Shown here: one piece after another, positions 17,102 through 25,703 of the stretch
Layout of the letters: every line of letters starts with the position of its first letter
Numbering within the stretch: position 1 is the stretch's first letter
Source: Paenibacillus sinopodophylli
GTDB lineage: Bacteria > Bacillota > Bacilli > Paenibacillales > Paenibacillaceae
Assembly (NCBI RefSeq): GCF_005930355.1
Contig: NZ_VDBO01000004.1
Coordinates: 351,923-415,922 of the forward strand
DNA length: 64,000 nt
Reading direction: 5' to 3'
The notes under the pieces: model-generated
What the model saw: the letters and a program-made list of their open reading frames with translations, nothing else
The model's database searches: none
Told to the model about the DNA's origin: nothing
Made by a program: the position numbers and the translations under genes

Positions 17102-17148
17102 GTCCGTCTGACTCCTCCCCAATCGTTAATTTGAACGAGATTTCATAA

Positions 17149-18288
17149 TCAGGACACATAGCTGACGAAGGGATGGCATTTCCCGCTGACTGGATCGGGC
17201 TGGATCACCTCTACATGCTCCACAGCGATTTGCAATTCTTCTGAAAGAAGCACCTTCTTAAGCAAATTCGCCAGCTTGTCCGCCGCTTCCCGAAGCTCCG
17301 CGTCGCTGCTTCGGCTTCCTGCAATACGAAGTCGGAATGCATAATGCGACTCCTGAACGAGCTGGAACTGCCTGACTCCAAGATCCGTCGCCAGCCACTT
17401 GTAGAACCCATCAAGATAACGCAGTACGGCGGTCTGAACTTCTCTGCCAGGAAGCTTGATGGAGGATTGTCGGAATGGCATCAGTGTGAGAATCGGCCCG
17501 CCGGAGCCTTCGTCACGTGCTACTCTCCCCATGTCCCCCGTCCTGTAGCGGAGGAAGGGCAAGCTGTTCATGACGAAGGAAGTAACAACTAGTTCCCCCG
17601 TCTCATCATCAGGAACGGGCTGCAGCGTAATCGGGTCCAGCACCTCCACGTATACGAGCGATTCGTCGATACGAAGCGAGCCGTCCACGCCTGCGAAGGC
17701 GATAAGCCAGATTTCCTCCATTCCGTAATAGTCCAGCATCGGCACGCCGAAGATGCGCTCGATCTCCCTGCGCTGTCCCGGCTGCGCATATTCACCCCAA
17801 TTCTGCAAAGCGACGAGCGATTCAGGAATCGGTAAACCGTTCCTTTCCGCATGCATCGCAAGCTCGTACAGCCCCGAGCAGCGACCCTGAATCAAATGCG
17901 GCTTTTCCTGCATCATCCGGTTGCCGTACAGCGTCACCATCCTCTGATCCGCGAGCAAAGCGTTGCCCAGAAGCAGCATACGGCCGTTTGTCGGCACGCC
18001 GGCTCTCCTCCGGCTCCGCTGAATCGCGAGCCCCAGCGCCCGCTGCTCCTCCCGAGTCTTCACACAGAGGAACGGCGTGCCCGTGCTGCCCGAGGTGTGA
18101 GAAATGATCAGCGGCCCCTGAACAGGAAGCTCGAGCATCTCCCGATTGGCGTTGATCGTCGCCTTGTCCATGACGGGCAGATCCTGGAAGGTTGCGCCAG
18201 TGCCTTGAAACCGCCGATAAAACGGATATTGCTCGGCCGCCTTAGCTGCGGCTCGTTCCAGCCTCTCCAGCATCAGACTTGCGGTCAT
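17149..18288 (-). CDS. PaaK-like adenylate-forming ligase (ligase 3)
   Basis: 379 residues, shorter than NRPS A domains and like phenylacetate-CoA ligase/coenzyme F390 synthetase proteins. The phosphate-binding motif SGSTGTP (66-72), YYGMEE near 187-192, YRTGDMGRV near 248-256 and a C-terminal Lys in SGKCHPF are all present. Its ATG overlaps the stop of carrier 3 by four bases, a strong hint that it loads that carrier. Because an AsbF-like enzyme is encoded two genes downstream, 3,4-dihydroxybenzoate is a candidate substrate. The other two ligases remain alternatives for this role. Confidence 0.8.
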   Translation of the reverse strand: MTASLMLERLERAAAKAAEQYPFYRRFQGTGATFQDLPVMDKATINANREMLELPVQGPLIISHTSGSTGTPFLCVKTREEQRALGLAIQRSRRRAGVPTNGRMLLLGNALLADQRMVTLYGNRMMQEKPHLIQGRCSGLYELAMHAERNGLPIPESLVALQNWGEYAQPGQRREIERIFGVPMLDYYGMEEIWLIAFAGVDGSLRIDESLVYVEVLDPITLQPVPDDETGELVVTSFVMNSLPFLRYRTGDMGRVARDEGSGGPILTLMPFRQSSIKLPGREVQTAVLRYLDGFYKWLATDLGVRQFQLVQESHYAFRLRIAGSRSSDAELREAADKLANLLKKVLLSEELQIAVEHVEVIQPDPVSGKCHPFVSYVS

Positions 18289-18551
18289 GATGCTGCCTTC
18301 TCGCGAACGAACGCGACAACGGATTCCACGGTGCTGAACACATGCGGCTGCAGGTCCTCAGCTTCTGTTTCGAAACCGAACCTCTGCTCCAGCAACGTAA
18401 GCAGCTCAAGCACATGCAGCGAATCCAAATAAAGATCATTCAGCAGCGAGTGCTCCATCTGGATATCTTCCGGCCGCCGACTCAGCAGCTGCGCCATAAT
18501 ATCAATGACTGTCAATTGCAGCGGAAATCTCTCTTCTTCCGTGATCATCAT
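18285..18551 (-). CDS. Free-standing carrier protein (carrier 3)
   Basis: 88 residues with attachment Ser44 in LYLDSLHVLELL and a downstream acidic helix. Two adjacent ATG codons (18551 and 18548) follow GAGGAGGGG; spacing favours the second. The gene begins 50 bases inside the end of ligase 2 and its stop overlaps the start of ligase 3, so it is sandwiched and co-translated with two adenylating enzymes. Either could charge it. Confidence 0.88.
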   Translation of the reverse strand: MMITEEERFPLQLTVIDIMAQLLSRRPEDIQMEHSLLNDLYLDSLHVLELLTLLEQRFGFETEAEDLQPHVFSTVESVVAFVREKAAS

Positions 18552-20109
18552 ACCCCTCCTCTACTTTTGCTTGAATGGCTCTTCGGTCCAGCTTGCCCGT
18601 CTTCGTACGGGGCAGCACAGGGACGATCATCATGTCTCGAGGCCTTCCCGCAGCGGGAAGCCGTTCCCGGCAATGCTCGAGCAGTTCTGTCACGACTTGG
18701 ACAGCATCATAGGCGGAGCACTGTTCTTCTAGGACAACAAATGCTACAGGACGTTTTCCCGTTGCCGCGTCCGGGATGCCCGCCGCGGCAGCCTCTGCTA
18801 CAGCAGCATGCGAAAGCAGAATCTTCTCCAGCGTTTCTGGATGGAACAGATGGCCCGCCACATTGAAGGCGTAGTCCGATCGTCCGGTCACATATAAGCA
18901 GCCGTCCTCGTCCAGCCATCCTTCATCCTTTGTCCGCAATCCGAACGGCGTCAACGCCTCTGCCGTACGCTTCTCGTCGTTATAGTAGCCCAGCATCACG
19001 TTATCGCCCCTGACGACCACCTCTCCCGTCTCGCCCGGCGGACATGGCCGGCCGTCATGATAAATCGCGAGTTCAACACCAGGAACCGCCATCCCAGCCG
19101 AACCGGGCTTTGCCGCGAGCCAGCGTGAGGGCAAATACGTCACGCGCGGCGATGCCTCCGTCAACCCGTAGCATGGCATGATATCCGTGGCTGGCAGCCT
19201 ATTCTGCATCAGAAGCAGCATATCTGGCGGCATCGCCGCACCGACGACAATCAGCTTCCGCAAGCATTGAAAATCCTCTGCCTGCCACTTGACGGACTTA
19301 GCAAGCGGCAGCATGACAGCAGGCACCGTACATAGAAACGTAGGCTGGAACTTTCGAATGGCGGAAATCAGCTGCAGCGGGTGGGCCATGCCTGGCGCGA
19401 GTGCGATGTTCATTCCCGCATGCAGCGCCAGCAGCCATTCGCCCGTTACCGTCGAGCAATAGCCCAGCGATTTCGTAATGAGCACGCTGTCGCTTTCGCC
19501 CAGGTCCAAACTCTGTTTAATGGAGCGGACGTTAGACCAAATATTGCAAAAGCTCAGCATGATGCCCTTAGGCGTACCTGTGGAGCCGGAGCTCATGAAG
19601 ATGAAGGTCGTATCATGCGGCGGTACATACCGGCGCGTTCGTTCTGTCAACTTAAGCTCGCCTTCTTGCATCACGGGATTCCGGACCTCTCCCGTCTCGC
19701 CATCCATGAGCAGCGTTCCGTATTCCGCTTGCGAGACCCAGCACTCTGACAGCCGCGAATCCGAGAGCAATGATGAGCTGTAGAGGAAGAGCTCGGCCTC
19801 AAGCCCATCCAACATGGCTGGTATTTCTGAAACAGCGGAAGCAGCATGAAGCGGAACCGGTATGCCGTCCGCCAGTACGACGGCCATGATAGCTTGGAAA
19901 CAAGCTGGAGAAGACGTCATCCAGATTGGCGCGATAAACCGCGTTCGAAGCTTCAGGCTTCGAATTCGCTCCGCCATAAGCAGCGCCTCTCGATATAGTT
20001 CGTCGAAGCCCATATAGCGGCGTACACCATCAATTTCGTAAAACATGCCGCGATCCGGTCTGGCGGTATCCTGCAGCCACTTCGCAAGCGAAATCGGAAT
20101 TATGCTCAT
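18502..20109 (-). CDS. Acyl-AMP ligase (ligase 2)
   Basis: 535 residues with a complete adenylate-forming core: SSGSTGTPKG (about 173-182), CYGLTEASPR, GWLDEDGCLYVTGRSDYAFNV and the C-terminal catalytic Lys in PRTKTGKLDRR. Size and motif spacing resemble stand-alone acyl-ACP/CoA ligases. It activates a carboxylic acid as the adenylate and passes it to a phosphopantetheine thiol, probably carrier 3 whose gene overlaps its 3' end. The start overlaps the stop of the exporter gene by four bases. The substrate, aryl or aliphatic, cannot be assigned. Confidence 0.85.
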   Translation of the reverse strand: MSIIPISLAKWLQDTARPDRGMFYEIDGVRRYMGFDELYREALLMAERIRSLKLRTRFIAPIWMTSSPACFQAIMAVVLADGIPVPLHAASAVSEIPAMLDGLEAELFLYSSSLLSDSRLSECWVSQAEYGTLLMDGETGEVRNPVMQEGELKLTERTRRYVPPHDTTFIFMSSGSTGTPKGIMLSFCNIWSNVRSIKQSLDLGESDSVLITKSLGYCSTVTGEWLLALHAGMNIALAPGMAHPLQLISAIRKFQPTFLCTVPAVMLPLAKSVKWQAEDFQCLRKLIVVGAAMPPDMLLLMQNRLPATDIMPCYGLTEASPRVTYLPSRWLAAKPGSAGMAVPGVELAIYHDGRPCPPGETGEVVVRGDNVMLGYYNDEKRTAEALTPFGLRTKDEGWLDEDGCLYVTGRSDYAFNVAGHLFHPETLEKILLSHAAVAEAAAAGIPDAATGKRPVAFVVLEEQCSAYDAVQVVTELLEHCRERLPAAGRPRDMMIVPVLPRTKTGKLDRRAIQAKVEEGYDDHGRREISAAIDSH

Positions 20110-21923
20110 GCTGGCATCACCCCCTTGGACAATTCAAGCGGCAAATCCGTAGGCTCTGACCTGTCTTCGAGCTCCTCTGCTTCGGAGATCCGGCTTTGGC
20201 GGCTAAGCATCGCAAGGTAAGGCGCGCTTCCGCGCTTGAGCAGCTCGGCATGACTGCCCTTATCCGTCACTTCCCCCGCTTCCATTACATAGATCATATC
20301 TGCCTCTTCCACGGTTTGGAGCCTGTGCGTAGACATCAGCACCGTTTTCCCTTTCATCAACTCAGCCAAAGCCTGCAGCACCTGTCCCTCCGTCCCTCGA
20401 TCAAGCGCCGAGGTTGGTTCGTCCAGAATTAGCACCTCCGGCCTTTGCAGGAATACTCTGGCGATGGCGACCCGCTGCCGCTGTCCACCTGACAATCCGT
20501 CGCCCCGATGACCTAATATCGTAGCCAGCCCGTCAGGCTGACTGTCGATCCAGAACCCTAAGTCCGCCTTGCAGGCAGCCTCATAGATCTCCGCATCCGT
20601 TGCATCCAGCCGTCCGATCGCGATATTATCGCGGATACTGCCCGCGAACAGAAAGCTCTCCTGGAACACCACTCCGATACGTTGATTGAGAAATTCCCTT
20701 GACCATGCGGTATGCGGCACGCCCCCCAAGCGAATTACGCCGTTCTCTACCGGCATGAATCCAAGGATCGTGCGAAACAATGTGCTTTTGCCCGAACCGC
20801 TTCGGCCGACGAACGCCGCCGTCTGCCCCTCCTTCAGCGCAAAGTCGACACCATCCAATATCGTCTGTTCTCCGCCTAGAACCGTAAGACCCTCAGCCTC
20901 GACAGCTGGCAGCCAAGGTTGCCCCTTCGAATCTGCCGTATTGCCTTCGCGAGGCATCGGCTCCTCCGGCGAGCAGAGAAATTCCTCGATTCGCTTCATG
21001 GCCACTTCTCCGCCTTGGAGCTCCCCCACGAAATGGTTCATAGCCTGCACGGGGGCAAGCGCATTGTTTAAATATTGAACCAAAGCGACGAGCATACCGA
21101 TCGTCATCGTCCCGTCCAATACCCTGCCGGAGCCGAAGCCGTAGACCAATACGACGATGCCGCTTACCGCAAGCGATCCTGAATGAGCCGACAGCACTCG
21201 GTACAGCGTATCCTTTACGCTAGCTCCCACCAGATTGCGGTAGCGGGCTTCGTTTCGTTCCCGCTCCCACCGTTCCAGTCCGTGAACGCGTATCTCTCGC
21301 GATCCCTCAATGCTTTCGTACAGATAGGTGCCGATCTCCTCGTTGTGCGCCCTGACCGCCCCAGTATGGCGCATAATGAGCGAACGGAACAGCCGGGGAA
21401 TCGCCAGCAGAATGGGGATAACCGCAAGCGCGGCGAGCGCAAGCTGCCAATCCAGGTAGAAAATGACCGCGAGCGCGAACAGCAGCGTGTACCACTGAGT
21501 GAGCAGTTCCTTGACCACATGGTTCAAAAAATTACCCATCGTCGCAGTGTCCATTCCCATTAGCGCCGAATATTTGCCCGCGCCATGCCGTTCAATCTCA
21601 GCCATCGGCAATCGGCGCAGATGTGCAAGGATGACCTCTCGCAGATCCAGCGTATGCCGGATACCCAAGTATCGGAACATAGCGGCTTGCACAGTACCAA
21701 GCAGCATCGAGCCGATCGCAAGTCCTCCCGAAGCGAGCAGCAGCGTAGTGAGCAGTTCCCTCTCGCCTCCCGTCAATACTCGGTCGATCAGCATTAAGAA
21801 CAGGTACGGCTGTACAAGTTGACAGGTTAAGCTCAACAAGGCGCAAGCATATGCGGCCGCCGTGAGTGGCCAACGAATTCGCACATAAGGCGTCAGACGC
21901 ATAAACAATCTAATGCTCTGCAT
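20106..21923 (-). CDS. ABC exporter, fused membrane and ATPase domains
   Basis: About 605 residues from the ATG at 21923 (GGGGAG eight bases upstream; an earlier ATG at 21941 has no ribosome site). Six membrane helices in the first 300 residues are followed by an ATPase with Walker A GRSGSGKST, the signature LSGGQRQRVAIARV and Walker B LILDEPTSALD. This is the half-transporter layout of type IV (B-family) exporters, which act as dimers. Embedded in the operon between the glycosyltransferase and ligase 2, it is the likely exporter of the finished compound and may give self-protection. Confidence 0.9.
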   Translation of the reverse strand: MQSIRLFMRLTPYVRIRWPLTAAAYACALLSLTCQLVQPYLFLMLIDRVLTGGERELLTTLLLASGGLAIGSMLLGTVQAAMFRYLGIRHTLDLREVILAHLRRLPMAEIERHGAGKYSALMGMDTATMGNFLNHVVKELLTQWYTLLFALAVIFYLDWQLALAALAVIPILLAIPRLFRSLIMRHTGAVRAHNEEIGTYLYESIEGSREIRVHGLERWERERNEARYRNLVGASVKDTLYRVLSAHSGSLAVSGIVVLVYGFGSGRVLDGTMTIGMLVALVQYLNNALAPVQAMNHFVGELQGGEVAMKRIEEFLCSPEEPMPREGNTADSKGQPWLPAVEAEGLTVLGGEQTILDGVDFALKEGQTAAFVGRSGSGKSTLFRTILGFMPVENGVIRLGGVPHTAWSREFLNQRIGVVFQESFLFAGSIRDNIAIGRLDATDAEIYEAACKADLGFWIDSQPDGLATILGHRGDGLSGGQRQRVAIARVFLQRPEVLILDEPTSALDRGTEGQVLQALAELMKGKTVLMSTHRLQTVEEADMIYVMEAGEVTDKGSHAELLKRGSAPYLAMLSRQSRISEAEELEDRSEPTDLPLELSKGVMPA

Positions 21924-23280
21924 AAGCACTTCTCCCCGCATAATGGCTTGCTATTGGTTTAACGAGCGGCATCCATTCCGTCAGCGGCGTATCAGACGGA
22001 GATGTTACAATTCGTAGCAGAGACTGTTCAAGAAATGGCAGCTGCCCCAAACACTCCAATCGATATCGTTTCCCCAGCTGCGTTAGGCTTTGTCCCATCG
22101 TCGCAACGACGTTCATCGGCTCCTCTTCGCTGATAGGCGATCCCGCAGCAAGCTCAACCTCTCGGACAATTGCCGGAAATATGTCCCGGTTATCGTACCT
22201 TCCCGCCGATGCCGCAGCCTGCCGGGACATACGCATCCGCAAGCCGTCGTCCATAAGCAGCGATAGGACTGCTTTCAATGCCTGATGCTCGTCTACGACA
22301 GGGTTTGGCCCATCCCATTCGCAGGGAACTAACAATCCATCCTCCCCGCCGTTCACCACATCTCTGAATCCGTTCCAGCCCACGCACACTGCCGGTACTC
22401 CCCACGCTTTCGCTTCCAGCAGGTTGTAGCCAAACGTCTCTCCGGGATCCGTCGAGAAGTTGACGAGCAGATCAGACTCCGAGAACAAAGCCTCCTTCTC
22501 TTCCCCTTCAACGGCGTTTGCGAACATGACGTGCTGTTCTAATTCAAGGGTCGCGACCAATGCTGTGATTAACGCTTCGTAGCTCTCGATTTGTGCCTTA
22601 TCCCTACCGGTGTATACCCCTGCCACGGTCAAACTGGCATCCGGCAATACGCCCAGCAAAGCAGAGAACATACGCAGCAGCATCTCAATGTTTTTCACGT
22701 CTTCCAATCGTCCAATAGACAGCAGCTTGCGCCCATTCCTTCGTCCGAGTGCCTCCTCTATCTCACGCCAATCTCTTCGTTCTATAGCCAGCGGTATAAC
22801 CTTCGCCAGCCGGTAACGTGGAGAGATTCGGCACAAAGCTTCCTTGCTGCTCGGCGTTGAGCATAACAGCACGTCCCGTTCGCTCAAGAACGGAGCGATG
22901 CCAAGCCATTGCCGCAGCCAATGCTCAGAGGCTACCGAATGCGCGATAAGCAAGAAGCCGAGGTCGATGCCGCCCGCTGCCCTGCCCATGAACAGATAGG
23001 GGGCAAGGACGGGAATATTAAGATATAAGGTCTTCACCTCATAGTGATTACACAGCTCCAATAGCCCGTCCGACATACGCTGCAGCGACTCCGGCCATTC
23101 TCGAACGAAACGTTCAACCGAGCCGCCAAAGAGCCGGTAAAAGGCGAGTGGAGGAATAGGGACAAGCTCGGCATGCTGAGCTATATAACGAACCCAGCTC
23201 GAGTCAATTGCCCGTTCGTTCACCATTCTCGCCGAGCCGGAGGAATAACCGATGCGTAGCTTCTTATACGGCCCGCTCAT
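21910..23280 (-). CDS. Glycosyltransferase, GT4-like
   Basis: About 456 residues from the ATG at 23280 (GGGAGG nine bases upstream; the first 31 codons of the open frame lie inside the preceding gene). The C-terminal Rossmann domain has SIGRLEDVKNIEMLLRMF, a nucleotide-sugar-binding GETFGYNLLEAKAWGVP segment and the E-x7-E type acidic pair of GT-B retaining enzymes. It overlaps the AsbE-like gene by 17 bases and the exporter gene by 14. It would attach a sugar, possibly the aminosugar made by the DegT and Gfo/Idh enzymes, to the product or a precursor. Donor and acceptor are unknown. Confidence 0.82.
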   Translation of the reverse strand: MSGPYKKLRIGYSSGSARMVNERAIDSSWVRYIAQHAELVPIPPLAFYRLFGGSVERFVREWPESLQRMSDGLLELCNHYEVKTLYLNIPVLAPYLFMGRAAGGIDLGFLLIAHSVASEHWLRQWLGIAPFLSERDVLLCSTPSSKEALCRISPRYRLAKVIPLAIERRDWREIEEALGRRNGRKLLSIGRLEDVKNIEMLLRMFSALLGVLPDASLTVAGVYTGRDKAQIESYEALITALVATLELEQHVMFANAVEGEEKEALFSESDLLVNFSTDPGETFGYNLLEAKAWGVPAVCVGWNGFRDVVNGGEDGLLVPCEWDGPNPVVDEHQALKAVLSLLMDDGLRMRMSRQAAASAGRYDNRDIFPAIVREVELAAGSPISEEEPMNVVATMGQSLTQLGKRYRLECLGQLPFLEQSLLRIVTSPSDTPLTEWMPLVKPIASHYAGRSAYAEH

Positions 23281-24223
23281 GCCCCGCCGCCTCCCATTGT
23301 TCGAATAGCCTCCACAATGCGCCCCGAATGTCGCGCTCCAGCTCAGCCAGCTTAGCGAGCTTCGCCCGCGCATCGGTCAGCTTGGCATGGTTGCCAAGCA
23401 CCCCTAGTCTCACGATTACAAGCACAATATTTTCCCATTTGACAAGCAATTGATCCAGCATTTCTAGAACAGGTGCCCCATCCCCGCCTCCTGTGTCCGC
23501 GAAATAACGTGCCACTTCGCCTAGTCCCTTCCAGCGCTTCGCAATGACCCCTACTTGCCCGATGCTGGCGTACAGCTTCGCCGCCGTATAGTTCGGAGTA
23601 CCGTTCTCAATGTGACGCAAATAGTCATCCACGCCCATGATCAAGGGACTTGTCTCCATATCCAAATGCATGCGGAACGCCTCTCCCGCAAGGATGGAAC
23701 CTGGCTCCGAAGCTTTGTCCAGGCGAAGCGTAATGCCAGAGCTCAGGCCCTCGCAAGTAAAAGCTTCGTACAGCACCGAACGCGTAATCTCCCCTTCCCA
23801 ATTGAAAAATGGGTCCACCACACGCAAGCTGCCTTCCTGACCAAGCTCCACGATGAGCATATGCGGCATATGCTTGAGACCGTAGCAAATCGCGGAATGC
23901 GGCATGTAATACAGATCAACGAGTGCAATAACAAATACCGAATCCCCCGTCTCTGACAACTCCGCCACCATTCGCGAGAACTTCTGTTCCTTCTCCCACT
24001 CTGGCTCCAGCCATCGAGTCAGGCACGTTCCATACAACTGCTCGAACCGCCGCAGATCGAGGTCGGGATCAATTTCTTCCGAATAATAAGAGAATCCGTC
24101 CTCACTCGCAATGAACGGAGCATTCCAGACGCCCATATAGATGGGACGGGGGTCCATATCCGTTCGGTTCCGCACAAGGTGCGCCAAACAATCCAATAAG
24201 CAATGAATCGGTGGACCGCTCAT
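23264..24223 (-). CDS. AsbE-like acyltransferase (DUF6005/BtrH_N relatives; transferase 3)
   Basis: 319 residues from the ATG at 24223 (AAGGAGG seven to eight bases upstream). It aligns from memory with petrobactin AsbE: IHCLLDC at the N-terminus (Cys8/Cys12), RTDMDPRPIYMGVW, FSYYSEEID, EQLYG, then MPHMLIVEL (His121) and VDPFFNWEGE (Asp137). AsbE transfers 3,4-dihydroxybenzoate from carrier AsbD to a polyamine amine. With an AsbF-like enzyme in the same operon, this is the best candidate for the catechol-amide-forming step. Its start overlaps the carrier-2 stop by four bases (ATGA), so carrier 2 is the probable AsbD counterpart. Confidence 0.75.
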   Translation of the reverse strand: MSGPPIHCLLDCLAHLVRNRTDMDPRPIYMGVWNAPFIASEDGFSYYSEEIDPDLDLRRFEQLYGTCLTRWLEPEWEKEQKFSRMVAELSETGDSVFVIALVDLYYMPHSAICYGLKHMPHMLIVELGQEGSLRVVDPFFNWEGEITRSVLYEAFTCEGLSSGITLRLDKASEPGSILAGEAFRMHLDMETSPLIMGVDDYLRHIENGTPNYTAAKLYASIGQVGVIAKRWKGLGEVARYFADTGGGDGAPVLEMLDQLLVKWENIVLVIVRLGVLGNHAKLTDARAKLAKLAELERDIRGALWRLFEQWEAAGHERAV

Positions 24224-24507
24224 GCCGTATCCTCCTTTCGTTTGGCGCATATACTATCCGCCAGTCCTGCCAGCGTCCCGACAACCTCAGATCGCAGATC
24301 ACCGTCGGATAGCGTCACTCCGTACCGCTGCTCCACGCGCAGGATCAGATTAATCATTACAAATGAATCAACGCCAGCAGGCTCAAGCAAGTCATTCTCA
24401 CCAATTTGTAAGGCAAGCCCCGAATCCTCGATTAGCTCCGCGATGTCCTCCCGCAGGCCATTCATAATGCCCTTGCGTTCTTCTTCCTGTTCCATGCCTG
24501 CTATCAC
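24220..24507 (-). CDS. Free-standing carrier protein (carrier 2)
   Basis: 95 residues from the GTG at 24507 (GGGGAG eight bases upstream); an ATG at 24495 is the alternative. Attachment Ser48 lies in PAGVDSFVMINL, with RVEQRYGVTLSDGDL following. Phe after the Ser replaces the usual Leu/Met. It is directly coupled to the AsbE-like transferase, mirroring the asbD-asbE order in petrobactin clusters. No ligase gene adjoins it, so it must be charged by one encoded elsewhere in the operon. Confidence 0.88.
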   Translation of the reverse strand: MIAGMEQEEERKGIMNGLREDIAELIEDSGLALQIGENDLLEPAGVDSFVMINLILRVEQRYGVTLSDGDLRSEVVGTLAGLADSICAKRKEDTA

Positions 24508-24561
24508 CGTTCACACTCCCCATGCTCGTATTCAGCTCCTCCTTCACATAGCAACGACCCT

Positions 24562-25689
24562 TTAGCTCCGATAAGCAGGCAAAGCAAGTGCCGCTTTAAG
24601 CCCTTCCGCCACCTCGGATACCGCTTCCTCATTCATGCCGATGTGCATGGGCAGGGACAGAATGCGTTCCGAACAGAATTCCGCGATCGGAAAGTCTCCC
24701 GTCTTGTAGCCAAGATGGCGGAAAGCCGGCAGAAGATGTACGGGCAGCGGATATTGCACCGCAGTCAAGATGCCTTTCTTCTGCAAATAACGTCGAGCGT
24801 TCTCCCTTGCCTCCGCAGGCAATCTCACCACATACAGATGAAACACATGGCTGTCATCGCCGCGGTGAGCAGGCAGTACGATTCCGTCGACCTCACTCAA
24901 ATAGCGTTCGTATAGCCCCGCTATCCGTCTTCGATGCGACGACCACTCGTCCAGCCACTCCAGCTTAAGACTCAGCGCAAGCGCCTGCAAAGCATCCAGC
25001 CGACTATTGTAGCCTGGTATTTCATGCGTATACCGCGTCTCTCCGCCGTGATTGCGCAGCTTGCGAATAGTCGACAGCAGCGACTCATCCGAGGTGACGA
25101 TAGCGCCTCCGTCGCCGAGTGCCCCTAAGTTTTTGTCTGGATAAAAGCTGAAGCAGCCCGCATCGCCCGTGCTGCCGGCAGGCATATCGCCCAGTCTCGC
25201 TCCCGCAGCCTGTGCGCTGTCCTCTACGACAGCGATCCCCCGTTCTCGCACAAGCGAGATCCATGGCGACATATCCACCATCTGACCGTATAGATGTACA
25301 GGAATAACGGCTTTCGTGCGCGGGGTCAGCTTCTCCATTAGACTCTCTGGGTCGATGAGATAGCTTCCCAAGTCGCAATCCACAAGCACTGGCGTCGCTC
25401 CCGTATGATGAATCGCTTCGGCGGTCGCGACGAACGTGTTGGCAGCTGTGACTACCTCATCGCCCGGCCCTATGCCGAGCGCCTTGAGCGCTAGGAACAG
25501 CGCATCAGTTCCGTTGCCAACGCCAGCCGCATGAGCCGTTCCTGAATATCGGGCGAATGCCCCTTCGAAGTCCGTGACCGGCTGTCCGCCGACGAAGACG
25601 CCTTTCGCAGCCAATTGTCTTGCTGCGGCAAACCATGCTTCCTTAATTTGTTCAAATTCCAACTGCGGTCCCGCGAACAATATTCCCAT
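24562..25689 (-). CDS. DegT/DnrJ/EryC1-type PLP aminotransferase
   Basis: 375 residues of typical family length. The PLP lysine lies in CFSFYPDKNLGALGDGG, the Asp that contacts the pyridine nitrogen in VVEDSAQAAGA, and the GNGTDAL phosphate region is present. The family aminates keto groups on nucleotide-linked or free sugars. The gene follows a Gfo/Idh dehydrogenase gene after 14 bases; such pairs oxidise a sugar hydroxyl and then aminate the ketone, as in NtdC/NtdA kanosamine formation or WlbA/WlbE pathways. The pair could supply the amine that the acyltransferases acylate. The exact sugar is not determinable. Confidence 0.85.
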   Translation of the reverse strand: MGILFAGPQLEFEQIKEAWFAAARQLAAKGVFVGGQPVTDFEGAFARYSGTAHAAGVGNGTDALFLALKALGIGPGDEVVTAANTFVATAEAIHHTGATPVLVDCDLGSYLIDPESLMEKLTPRTKAVIPVHLYGQMVDMSPWISLVRERGIAVVEDSAQAAGARLGDMPAGSTGDAGCFSFYPDKNLGALGDGGAIVTSDESLLSTIRKLRNHGGETRYTHEIPGYNSRLDALQALALSLKLEWLDEWSSHRRRIAGLYERYLSEVDGIVLPAHRGDDSHVFHLYVVRLPAEARENARRYLQKKGILTAVQYPLPVHLLPAFRHLGYKTGDFPIAEFCSERILSLPMHIGMNEEAVSEVAEGLKAALALPAYRS

Positions 25690-25703
25690 ACCTTTCCCCC
25701 TCG

